A DNA stretch of 64,000 nt, from NCBI GenBank assembly GCA_030737875.1, contig CM060920.1:483630861-483694860 (forward strand), read 5' to 3'. The stretch is from Allium sativum (lineage: Eukaryota; Streptophyta; Magnoliopsida; Asparagales; Amaryllidaceae). The position numbers and the translations under genes were made by a program. The notes under the pieces are model-generated. The model had not been told where the DNA came from and did not search any database. It saw nothing but the letters and a program-made list of their open reading frames with translations. This document shows positions 21,894-33,223 of this stretch, piece by piece. Positions within the stretch are counted from its first letter, which is position 1. Each line of letters begins with the position of its first letter.

Positions 21894-24800
21894 CGCGTAT
21901 AAGATAGATTTTATCATGAAAAAAGAACAATTGTTTTCTGTTCCAAAGTTGCAATAGAAAATTGGTGATCGGATAAAATTTCATTACATTATTTATTAAC
22001 GTACCTCATTACTCACCTATTGCATTTATTCGTATATGATGTTCTGATCATCCATATATATATATATATATATATATATATTTCAGGTTCCTCCAACAAC
22101 AAAAGATAGTAACTTGAAGCATCAATAATTAAAATGGAGCAAAATCAAGGACAGGTAAATTAATAAAACTTTTGGCAATGAAATCTGCTTTCGGTGATGC
22201 TGTTTGGTGTAGTCATTAACTGTACTTTTTTATTGTGTCTTAATAATTTTGCACTAAGAAGATTTAGCAGTTACATCTCTTATTTGTAACCAGTTATTAA
22301 AATCCATCATTTGGATGCCAAGTACACTCTTTTACTATGCTTATTATTTTCTTTTGTTATTAAATTAAAGCCATATTAAACATGAACATGAATGTAAATT
22401 AATTGTTATTCCTTATTTATCCCTTATTAAACATGAACATGCACATCATCAGTTCTAATCTACTTAATTAATTATTTTCTTTTATTAATCTCGGCCTCTT
22501 AATTACGTTTATCAATTACAACATGGTCATATTTAGGTTCAACTTGAACATGAAATTGTCGTCTCCTCAAATCTAACGGTAGTCTGAATCATGCGTGCTA
22601 CTGCAGGAATTTTCTTTGTTGCTTGATGAGAGATATGGATTTAAGCCCCTTTTATATATCCACACAATTTTAGGGCTCAAATTTTCATCATCCCAGCATC
22701 TAAAGTTGTGTCTCGGTTATAGGAAACAAGAAGATATCATCAATCTTCTACAAACATTGTTTTTTAAATTCCCATTTGTTGATTAAATGTCACACATCTT
22801 TGTTGTCTGTTACATCTGCTTAATCATTGGAACAAACACTATTATGTCTTTTATTTGAGTGTTAATAAATTTTTCTCATTTATGGTTATTTAGACTTCCA
22901 TTTGCTATCATGCTTTAAAATGAGGTTCTGATGATAAATTTTCATATATTGTGGATAAAGATGATGTGTGTTTACGTAATATATTGTGCAGAAGTTAGCT
23001 AGGAACTGCATGTATGCATAAGTATTTGTGATATCGTAAGGTAAAAAGGTAATCCTTATTCATAGGCGACGTGTTACCGTGAAATATCTTTTATTTCAAA
23101 AGGTTTTCTAAGTTATAGTAAACTTCATGTGATGTGAGCTTACACATGCTGGTATCTAAGAATGACATGGGCATTATTTTTGTTTAATGCTCAGGTCAGA
23201 CCAAGTGTATTTGTCGGATTGGATTTTAATTACTTTAGAGCTTCAAGAGATAAGCTAAAATGCTGAGACATACTGCCGTATTCTTTTGTATTTTCCACCC
23301 TGTTTATTCATGTATGTATCAACATTTATAAGGACAAATAGTCATTATTTTCTAGACTAGTTCATAGATTAGTACTCTGATTTATGTATGTAAATTATAG
23401 TTTTATCTTTTTGTAAAGATCATTGTTCATATTATAAATTATCAGTTCCACTGTGAATTATTATTTTTCTGCACCTTTCTTTTCCTAACTATCCGCCTTT
23501 CCACTACATGAAAGCTTAATACATGAATATTGTAAATGTATTAGTGTCAACTTTGAGGGTTGAAAAAGCCTGTCGTTAGGGTTTCGCCTTGGTAATTTCA
23601 AAATCATATGTGCCATAAATAGATTTAATATCTGTAAAAACAAATGATGCTTATAATGCTGCTTTTAATGAATAAAAACTGACAATAAGAATATTATATT
23701 TGTTAATGTATATTACTTTTGTTTATAATATGTTTAGCATAATATTTCCAAGATAGCATTAGTTAAGATTACTTAAGGTTGTTACATATGTTGTATGTAT
23801 AAAATTATATGAGTTAATATGTAGCTTTTTACTATAAGTGTGTTTACTTTTTTTATCATATAATTTCAGCTCATTTTATTAAATTTGTCAATCTACAACT
23901 ATTTAATTATTTATACTGGTTTTTTTTAATTATAATATGCATGGACATATCATCTTGTGAATACATCTTGAAATTATGATTATTACTTGAATATTGCATG
24001 ATATTTAATTTAATAACAATATTATTATGTTTAGTATGAATTAAATGGATAAAAGAAAAAAATCTGTCATCATTATAATATGGTAAATTTTATTCACATC
24101 CACATCATTATTCTGTTCATCCACCCAACTTATATGTTTGATGTGAATTTAATATTTAATTAAAAATTAGTTTGCTAATCCACATTCATTAATTTTTTAG
24201 TCATGCTCTTTATGAAAATTTTCTCTCTTCACTCAACCGCTTTACTTTCAAATTATCATCGCTTTATCTTATCATGAAGATTGTCGTACCTTAATGTTGA
24301 TCAGAGCGATAGTGCATCGAATTATGGAGGAGTTTTACTAAGTAACCCTTTTAAATCTATCTGCTAATCGTTCTTGTTATTGTGTTCTATAATCATATTT
24401 GGTTTACTATTACAGTAGTTGAAAAAACTGAAAGTGAACAATTTTTTTCTGTTTTTTTATACCGTTAATTTGTTAATGGATGTAAAGAGTAATGGTGGAA
24501 TATTAATTACATGGGCCAATAGTATGTATAAAGTAAAGAAGTCTAAGACCAACATACAGAGATTGAAATCATATGGAAAAGTTATGTAATTTTTTTTATA
24601 CATGTGGTCAGAATTCCTAAAAGATAGAGAGGTAATTTTTTGCATGATTCAGTAATTCAAGTTTATACCTACGTGGCTATAAAATAAATGAAAATCTAAA
24701 ACTAAGAATCGCAGAATATACCATGATTTTGATCACGAAGAAGACATTCATACAGTGGAATCTTTCAGCTTATCCACTCGTGGATTAACTTACAAAATAG

Positions 24801-24948
24801 TTGTGGATTAACTTATTAAATTAAAATGGTGGATTAACTTACTAAAATCGTGTATTAGAATAAAATTACCTTATAATATTTACTTTGCAGTAATTACACT
24901 AAAAAAGGTATAAATAATTTCAGAACAATTAGAAAAAATTTAAATTAA
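21894..24948 (+). other. AT-rich 5' region of the TNP1-like gene, mostly non-coding
   Basis: No long frame with recognisable homology is visible. A possible short first coding exon at 22134-22154 (MEQNQGQ) ends at a GTAAAT donor and follows an acceptor-like TTTCAG at 22086. A (TA)n run covers about 22055-22082. Three copies of TGGATTAACTTA lie at about 24780-24845. The rest is probably intron or untranslated DNA. The missing transposase (TNP2-type) gene, if there was one, would lie left of the window. Confidence 0.35.
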
Positions 24949-24953
24949 GCTAT

Positions 24954-27900
24954 TGTAACACCCCACGTCCATTAATGTCACTCGCAAAGGGAATGCATCA
25001 ATGTCCATGAATCGTTATTTTTTGTATAGAACAGATAAATTACAAGAATAAAAAAATAAAACAACACAACGGAAGATAAAACTTATTTTATTTCATCATA
25101 ACTCAAAAAGAGTTTACATAAGTAGTTTCCAAAACCATTACAACAGGATCAGTAGTCTTTTCCAAAAACTTCAAAGTACATAAAAAAGCAAACACTTAAA
25201 TAACATAAATGCATAAATCCCCACTGAGCATAAGCAAAGCCATAAAGATGAGAGAGTCCCAAGCGATACATCTACACTCTTCAAGCAACTGAAAGAAATC
25301 GGCACTAAGCTGTAGTATTCCCTCCTTGCTAAACCGAGGGGGGGGGGGGGGAAGGAAGAAAAGAGGTGGAAAGAAAAGGGGGTCAGGCATAAAGTCTGGC
25401 GAGTGCGATAACTTTAACAATATAATTATCAAAATAACTAGGCTAAGGCATAAGCTGAAAAATAAGGAAATGACAGTGAACAATTGGGTATGACAAAACA
25501 AAACGAGGAAATTAGATGAACCAAGATAACGTTAAAGGCGCCCCTAATTATTATAAGATAATTACAACACTGCACCACCACTAGTCACCATAAAGGTTGA
25601 TCCAGCCTACAGAACTTAATAATGATAATGGTAGTTTAGTGTAACCCTAGCTACCTTCATAGGTGCCGTCTGCCCCTATCTCCACTAGGTGTACCCACTA
25701 CCCCCATTTGATCGGCTCCCTAACTCGTAGATACCCGTGCTGGTCCCACAGTGGGGTCTATCACTCCCCAAAGTGGCAACCTAATACAACCAAAAATGCA
25801 CGGCTTATATCTAAATGATGCAACAACGTCTTACCTACCAACCCGGGCCCACACACGCATATGAACCCGTTGGACTTGCGTTGCCACCGCTGACCCGTTT
25901 TGACCTCTTACAATCAAATCCAGTATGCGTGTCCCGTCCTCGACTTGGGTCGAGCCCACAAACATACTTAATGGGTCACTGTTTGAAAAGGGCCTCCATG
26001 CATGACACAAGCTTTCCACCTACGCTTGGTCTCCTCTAAGGTTTTTCCCCACTTAACCCCATTCTTAATCATGTCTTTTACATGTTTCAATCTTGGTTAA
26101 GTACATCTAATCGTGTTTCAAATGCCACCGAAGGCACCCACTAAATTCCACATACCACCCAAGGCACCCACTTAACCCCCTCATGTCCCACTACATGTTT
26201 ATCTCGTTAAGTGTTTCTTAATTCATTAAGACCGTAACCTTGTAAAGACCTCCCACATTAGAATGGCAGTTGGATTTGCCGGGCGGGTCCAGACAGTCTT
26301 ACACCACAAACGAGCCTAACCTCGTGTCTTTACAACTGTTATGCATTTAATTTATGCCTAAGACCTCCCACATTAGACCGGCATTTGTGGCAGCTGGATT
26401 TGCCGGGCGGATCCGGACAGTCTTACACCATAAAAGAGTCTAACCTCGTGTCTTAGGCGATTAATTACACCTAATTAATTACCCCCAATTTGAATTAATT
26501 TCCCTATTCAAATTGCCAATCAATTACAAATTTAACTATGTCCATAATTGACTCAATTATGTCCATCTATTTATGGTATATAAAATTATACCAATTAACA
26601 TCATATTTAAGGCATTTATGCCAATTCTCAATATTAAATCTTTTATTATCCCATTGCCCCCACGTTGTACGTTCGTTCGTTTAACGTAAAATATACGTTA
26701 GACTCGAATAGTCTAACTTATGGAATAAAGAGAAAACATCACAACATGCATAGAATAAAAACTAGATCTAAACATAAGGGGTGAACTTGCATGTGTGAGT
26801 AAGGTTTTTCATCTAAAACTTGCATAGGCCAAAGTTACAAACTTGCATAAACTATGGATGTCATAGATCTAAGCATAAGGTGTAAACTTGCATAGGCAAT
26901 AGTCACAAACTTAGATTACATGATTCGTACTCCAATATATATATACTTGCATATGTGATTTATATAACATAGACTATGATGTAAACTTGCATCTAACTCA
27001 CACATGTCATAGCCAAACTTTAGATCCAATTTGCACACAAAATAGATGTCAAGAAACATGTAAGGTTGTATATGATTCTCACTAACTTGCATATAATTCA
27101 TATCTAAATTAACATCTAAACTTGCATACATACATATGATTTAACATATGAATTAGTTCCAACAACATAACCAAACTAGCATATGAAACGTCATTATGAA
27201 TTAATTGTACATAAGCCAACAGTTAACGTAGATTTAAAACATAGATGATAACATCACAACTTTACAACATAGATAATAACATCATAGATTTACAACATAG
27301 ATAATAACATACGGTCAATGATTCGCAACATAACCATATAATCCAAATCATAGCTCAATCCAATTAAATTGTTAATTATCTTATTAATGAAATCGAACTC
27401 ACAAAAAGAAGGTCTTGCATTCTAAAATATGAGTTCTGAAATTGATTTAGCTCGCCTTTGTAGTAGATTCGTTATTGTTTATATTAGAGTTGAATAGAAC
27501 TGAATTGATTAGCTTCGTTTTCCCTCTAGTTGATGGCGGTTACTCTAGGTTACAAGATGACAGCATGACGGCCATGATTCAGATTTTTATTTGATTTTAG
27601 GGTTTGAGTCTACCCATGTTTATATAGAATTTCAAATTAATTATAGCCATCGGATGATCATAGGGTTAATCAAAACCACTCAGTCAGGATAGGGTGACAC
27701 CTCAGCCCTAATGACTCAGCAAGGAGTCAGAAAGGACTCAGCAATGAGTCACAATATGGATCAGATTGCACCAGAAAGCTGTGCAGGCTTTCTGCTAGGC
27801 CTGGGCGCACTTGGCAGGGGAGCCAGTGCCACTTTTGTACTGGCGCACTTCCCAGGTGCGCCAGTGCAAATATTTTTTGTTTCTGATTCTTCCTCCTAAC

Positions 27901-28076
27901 TTCGTTCGTCTATATCTCCTTCATCCGTTATCCGTTTTACACAAACTCGGACTCTATCTCAACCAGAATTTCGAGACGAACACAATGGCGCTACCCGTTT
28001 CCCTTAATTCTCACATCTGAGATTAATTATTCTTTGATTTAGTTAATTTGATTATTCAAAAATTCGGGGTGTTACA
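24954..28076 (-). repeat. 3' LTR of the older chromovirus
   Basis: It starts TGTAACACCCC and ends GGGGTGTTACA on the plus strand. Inside are a run of about 15 G near 25340, two tandem stem-loop cassettes (26240-26458), and eight dispersed ACTTGCAT motifs (26785-27128). A block repeats ACATAGAT(A/G)ATAACAT three times (27240-27310). Open frames in it (for example 25196-25501 minus and 25815-26039 plus) are not genes. Confidence 0.92.
26240..26458 (-). repeat. Two tandem stem-loop cassettes in the LTR (copy A)
   Basis: Cassette 1 (26240-26335) is closed by TTGTAAAGAC/GTCTTTACAA. Cassette 2 (26356-26458) is closed by GCCTAAGAC/GTCTTAGGC. Both contain the same core. In cassette 2 two further stems nest inside: TTAGACC/AGTCTAA (26373-26379 with 26437-26443, one mismatch) and TTTGTGG/CCATAAA (26384-26390 with 26428-26434, one G-T). 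Cassette 1 has lost part of the second stem. Function unknown. Confidence 0.6.
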
Positions 28077-28091
28077 TTCTCCCCTACTTAA
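28077..28091 (-). other. Polypurine tract of the older chromovirus
   Basis: The minus strand reads AAGTAGGGGAGAA directly before the 3' LTR. Just upstream is the GAGGACGAAAT motif common to these elements. Confidence 0.8.
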
Positions 28092-28644
28092 AGGATTTCG
28101 TCCTCGAAATCTCTAAGTCAAGAAGAACGTATCCTACCATCCAATCATCCATCTACTCAACCATCAACCACTAGCAACCATGGTCCTTAAAAGATTTCTA
28201 ATGCTTTTCATGCACATATGCATAGTGTGTGTATATGTCCGTATACTAATGCTAAATCAGGCGGTCCACTGATTCAGTCGACCTCCTTAATGAAAATAAT
28301 GATAGTGCCATGTATCCATCATGTATGCATAGAATCCTATACATATCATTACTAAATGTGTGCACAACCATCCAGTTAAATGCAACATCCATAAGATACA
28401 CACATTCAATGTACATTCATTTTACTAAATTCATCCATTTATATGCAATATGAAAGTGACTGAGCCGATCTAGTGCCTAAAGTGTGTGTATATGCATCCA
28501 CGAGCAACCACTAGCAAACACTTGCATCCACATGCATCCATCATACATAACATGTCTCAAACACATGTTTCAACCATAGGACTACCCTATCTAAAGGTCA
28601 AAGATACTAGCGAGAGGACGTACTAAAGATAAAACGAGTACAAG

Positions 28645-30269
28645 CTAAGCGATAAAGGAGAAATTAAAAGACATACCCTCGAAAAGAAAAGGGTACAATG
28701 AATGCATCTTCTCTTCCATCTCCCAAGTAGCGTTGCTCTCATCATCTCCCCATTGCACTTGGACTAGATTGACCTCTCGATTCCTCAACTTCTTAATCTC
28801 CGACCCAAGAATGCACGTAGGAGCTCGTCGAATCGTCGCATCATGCTCTATCTCCACCTCTCTAAGCAAGCTCGACTCTACCACTTCCACGGTCTCATGC
28901 AAGCATTTCCTCAAATGTATTACATGGAATACATCGTGTACACCACTAAATCTCTCGGGAAACTCCACTCTATACGCCATCTGTCCAATCCTCTCCTTAA
29001 TAGGAAACAACCCTACGAACTTTGGTGCTAACTTCCCAATGGACCCAAAGCGAACAACATTCCGTAATGGAGACACCTTGATAAAGACCATGTCCCCAAT
29101 ATCAAACTCAAGATCTGTCCTCCTCTTGTCCGCATAAGATTTCTGCCTATCTTGTGCCGTCTTCATCCTCCTTCGAATTAAATCGATCTTTTCTGAAGTC
29201 TCTCTAATCATACCGGGCCCAAGTAAGATCTTATCCGTAGATTCCCACCAACACGTAGGCGAACGACACGGCCGTCCATAAAGAGCCTCGAAAGGTGCCA
29301 TGCCAATGCTAGACTGAAAGCTATTATTATTTGCGAACTCCACCAAAGGAAGATGCTCCTCCCATGTACCTCCGAAGTCTAAAACACATAGCCTCAAAAG
29401 GTCCTCTAGAATATGATTCACCCTCTCGGTCTGGCCTTCCGTCTGAGGATGATATGCGGTGCTCAAACATAACTAAGTCCCTACCGCCTCTTGCAAGCTC
29501 TTCCAAAACTCGCTAGTAAAGATAGGATCGCGATCGCTCACTATGCTAGAAGGAACACCATGCAAACGAACTATCTCTCGAATGTATACGGAGGCTAACC
29601 ATGGAGTTGTCCTCTTACTCTTCACGGGAATGAAATGGGCGCTCTTAGTAAGTCTGTCTACCACGACCCAAATCCCCGTAGTACCCTTCCTCGATCTTGG
29701 TAACCCGTCAACAGAGTCCATCGAGACACTCTCCCACTTCCATTGTGGGATCTCCAATGGGTGAAGCAACCCACCTGGCTTCTTTTGCTCTGCTTTTACT
29801 TGTTGGCACACCAAGCATCTAGTGACGAACTCGGCCACATCCTTCTTCATTCCGGCCCAAAAGTAAACTCATCTCATGTCCATGTACGTCTTGTCCCCAC
29901 CGGGATGAATGGTCATCTTCGAATGATGTGCATCATCAAGAATGGTCTTCCTCAAGTCCTCGTCTTGTGGTACACAAAGTCTACCGTCCCTACGTAACCA
30001 ACCCTTATCATCTAGGGTATACCTACTGAGATGGCTCGATGACTCCCCCTTATGAGCTTCTCTACTAACTCAACCAACTATGGGTCATCTCGCCGTGCCT
30101 CACCAATCCGTCTCAAAAGCGTAGGTCTGACCTCTAAGGATGCTAACAAACCGGGTACAAAGTCAATGGAAGGTCTAAAGTCAAACGTAGAGATGAACTC
30201 TAAGCTTCGCCATTCAACAAACAATGGACTCAAGGACAATCTTTTCCGACTTAAGGCGTCTTCCACCAC
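28645..30269 (-). pseudogene. Integrase and chromodomain, broken
   Basis: Three segments cover the end of pol. The first (30269-30078) follows the RNase H. The second (29850-29473) starts within the zinc-binding region ([16 protein letters not shown]) and keeps two catalytic aspartates (SMDSVDGLP and SDRDP). After an in-frame TAG near 29473 the third (29466-28645) has the catalytic glutamate (QTEGQTERVN) and, at its end, a chromodomain-like tail (VNLVQVQWGDDESNATWEME). The D-D-E residues are all visible, but stops near 29872 and 29473 prevent a full protein. The chromodomain would direct insertion to heterochromatin. Confidence 0.85.
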
Positions 30270-30373
30270 GTTACCCTTGCCAGGGGTATATGCTATCTCG
30301 AAATCGTAGGACGCTAAGAATTACATCCACCTTTGCTTCCTCAAGTTTAAGTCCTCCCGAGAGAACAAATATT

Positions 30374-31452
30374 TTAGTGATTTTTGGTCTGTAAACAATT
30401 CGAATTTCTCGCCAAGAAGATAATGGCGCCAAGACTTAAGCGCGAAAAAATAGCGGCCAACTCTAGGTCATGCGTAGGGTAATTTCTCTCATGTACTCTC
30501 AACTGCCTTCCTCCATAGGCTATTACCCTTCCCTCTTGCATTAAGACTGCACCTAGTCCTGTCCCACAAGCATCGGTATAAACGGTAAATGACTTACTCC
30601 CATCCGGCAACACTAAGACTGGGGTTGTGGTCAAAGCTCTTTTTAAACGTTGGAACGCATCATCACAATCTACGTCCCACGTGAAAACTAGGTTCTTATT
30701 CGTCAAGCGTGTCAATGGGGCTGATATCTTTGCGAAGTCCTTGATAAACTTCCTATAGTAGCCAGCCAACCCCAAGAAACGCCTCATCTCGGTATCATTT
30801 TTAGGGACCTTCCAATCTTGGATGGCCACCACCTTCGCGGGATCCACAGCTATCCCTTCTTTGGAAACCACGTGCCCTAAAAATCGCACTTCCTTCCTCC
30901 AAAAGTGACATTTAGAAAATTTAGCTTTAAGGTTATGCGCTCGAAGGGTCTCCAACACATCCCTAAGATGTAGGGCATGCTCTTCCTCGTTCTTAGAAAA
31001 GACCAAGATGTCATCCACAAAGACACCATGAATTTATTAAGGTACTCCCTAAACACCCTACTCATCAAGTCAACAAAGTATGCGGGGGCGTTTGTCAAAC
31101 CGAAGGGCATCACTAGCCATTCATAGAAACCGTCCGGAGTCCTAAAGGAAGTCTTGTCTATGCTATCCTCAGCCACTCTCAACTGATGGAAACCAGTGGC
31201 TAAGTCCAACTACGAAAACACTGAGGCGCCAACAAACTGATCGAAGAGATCGTCAATCCTCGGCAGTGGGTGCCTATTCTTCTTAGTAAGTTTATTAAGA
31301 TCTCTATAGTCCACACAAAGTCTAAAGGACCCATCCACCTTCGTGGCAAATACTACTGGAGCACCCCACTCCGATATACTACGTCTTATGAACCCCTTCT
31401 CAAGCAACTCCCCTACTTGCTTATTGAGTTCCCTCCTCTCACGAGGAGCCAT
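30374..31452 (-). pseudogene. Reverse transcriptase and RNase H, broken
   Basis: Segment 31452-31210 has RT motifs [20 protein letters not shown] and [14 protein letters not shown]. After an in-frame TAG, 31209-30877 has [12 protein letters not shown] and [17 protein letters not shown] frameshift falls just before the catalytic VDD box, and 31018-30374 continues from DDILVFSK through [10 protein letters not shown] to the RNase H segment [17 protein letters not shown]. It is broken again at about 30440. At least one stop and two frameshifts make the enzyme inactive. Confidence 0.85.
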
Positions 31453-31460
31453 GTGGCGTA

Positions 31461-32090
31461 CTAGCAGAGATACTGGTTTTCATTGTCTACAAGATAAATA
31501 TGAAAGTCTATCTCACGTTTTGGGGGTAGACCCCTCACCTCATCGAAGACATGAACATATTCACGGACTATACGAACAGAATGTAAATCATCATTGGATG
31601 CGTCAAGTGACTCAAGATAACTAAGCATCACCGGTCCTCTAGGGTCACAAGAAATGTCGAGGGTCTTTCCACTACGAGTCAATAATTTTACTATACTTCG
31701 TTCACAATCTAGGATGGAGCCATGTCGGGCTAGCCAATCCATACCTAGAATCAACCCATAGCCCATGAAACCAAGCACAAAAGCATTACATTCAAAACCA
31801 ACGCCTAAGATAGACAATCTCAAATCCCTACAAACCATGGATAAATGAGCCGACCCACCAATAGGATTTCATACTACAATGGGATCCACAACAAGACTAG
31901 TATCTAAGTGCAATGTTTCAACTAATGATGTAGAGATAAACGAATATAATGCGCCAGAATCAAATAAGGTACGGACAGGGTGATCAAATAGAAAAACTAA
32001 ACTCTCAACGGAAATGTTTCTACCTCGTTCTTGTAGCGGTGCAAACCGCGAGAGCCTGGACCTGCTCCCTTGCCTGCCCTGGTGCCACAA
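31461..32090 (-). pseudogene. Aspartic protease region, broken
   Basis: Segment 32090-31869 carries the active-site motif LFDSGALYSFIS (Asp codon at 31959-31961), matching the D(S/T)GA box of retrotransposon proteases that cut the Gag-Pol precursor. An in-frame TGA ends it. Segment 31838-31461 continues the domain (LGMDWLARHG) into the protease-RT linker and ends before the RT in a different frame. Confidence 0.8.
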
Positions 32091-32129
32091 GAGCCTAAAG
32101 CTGCCCTCTAGAAGTTATTTGCCCTTGTC

Positions 32130-33021
32130 CCTGTTTCCTTTGGCAGTCCTTAACTAGATGACCTGCCTCTCAAAAGTGGAAACAACCAGTCTTCTTCTTT
32201 TTCTTACAGTCTTTACTCAGATAGCCTGGTGTCCCACAATTAAAACACTTCTTCTTTCCTTTGCCATTAATGTTCTTCCCGCCTTTCTTGTTTTGTTGTT
32301 GTTGCTACAGTTTCTTTTGATCCCCTTTCTTCTCGGGTGCCTTATTAGCATTGGCGCCCTTCTCCTCTTCATGCACAAGCGCCATATCAACTAGCCTCTC
32401 AAAGGTGGCCCCCATAGGGATGTGGGTCATAGCTAACCCATGTAGTGGCTCGTTCAAACCCTTAACAAATCTCAGGGCCTTATTTTCGGGTGTATTCACC
32501 AAGTCCAAGCCAAATCTCGCCAACTGATTGAACTTGTTGACGTATTCTTTAACTGACAGATTCCCTTGCTTTAACGCCAATAATCTTTCCATATATAAAT
32601 TCTCTTCAGCCCGTGAGAGAAACTTTTCCTCAAACCTACGCCTGAAATCTAGCCATGTATCAACTGGAATCTCTCCATTAGTGACCTCCCACCAAAACGA
32701 AGCTTCGTCCTTCATCAACCAAGCATCCAATTGGACCTTCTTACAATCGTCCAAATCGAAGATGCCAAACAGATCCTCCACTTCTTTCAACCAATTTCTA
32801 GCTTCAATGAACGTTTCAATCCCACTAAAAGATTTTCCACAAATCGAATGAAAGTCTTTACATATCTTGGAGAAAGTATCTCCATGTAGAGGAAGGGCTG
32901 GAGCTAGGAGAGGAGGAGGAGGAACGTTGGCCGGTCCCACGGTAGCGGCCCTAGCCTCGAGATATTGACGAAACCAACCGGGTACATGAACACCCTCTGG
33001 TATCTCAGATGCTCCAGACAT
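32130..33021 (-). pseudogene. Gag with zinc-knuckle remnants
   Basis: The Met at 33021 starts 238 codons to a stop at 32305. The central part matches the Retrotrans_gag capsid region (WWEVTNGEIPVDTWLDFRRR, YVNKFNQLARFGLDLV). Past that stop the same frame shows a zinc knuckle, CFNCGTPGYLSKDC (about 32207-32249), with Tyr in place of His. A second knuckle (CFHF, stop, EAGHLVKDC) is also broken. Gag would form the particle that packages element RNA. The start lies about 200 bp from the primer site. Confidence 0.85.
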
Positions 33022-33209
33022 GCTGAAAAAGAAAGAGTTTCAAAACAAGGGAAGCGAAAGAGAGATGTATGGCTTGCGGGGATTATGCTCTTTAAAGTAA
33101 ACTTTCCTTAAAAATAGCTTCTTTAAAACAAGTTTTTGAAAATACTTTCTAGGAAAATAATACTTTTGAAAACACTTTTCAAAACTTTTTATCTGTTCTT
33201 GTAACCATA

Positions 33210-33221
33210 GCTCTGATACCA
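33210..33221 (-). other. Primer binding site of the older chromovirus
   Basis: The minus strand reads TGGTATCAGAGC two bases inside the 5' LTR, complementary to the initiator tRNA-Met 3' end. Confidence 0.92.
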
Positions 33222-33223
33222 CG

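Noticed and set aside
22595..22786. Possible exon of the TNP1-like gene (MLLQEFSLLLDERYGF)
   Set aside because: No family motif and no clear splice sites at both ends; left as non-coding.
28733..29137. 134-codon plus-strand frame
   Set aside because: It is antisense to the integrase/chromodomain segment and only mirrors its codon pattern.
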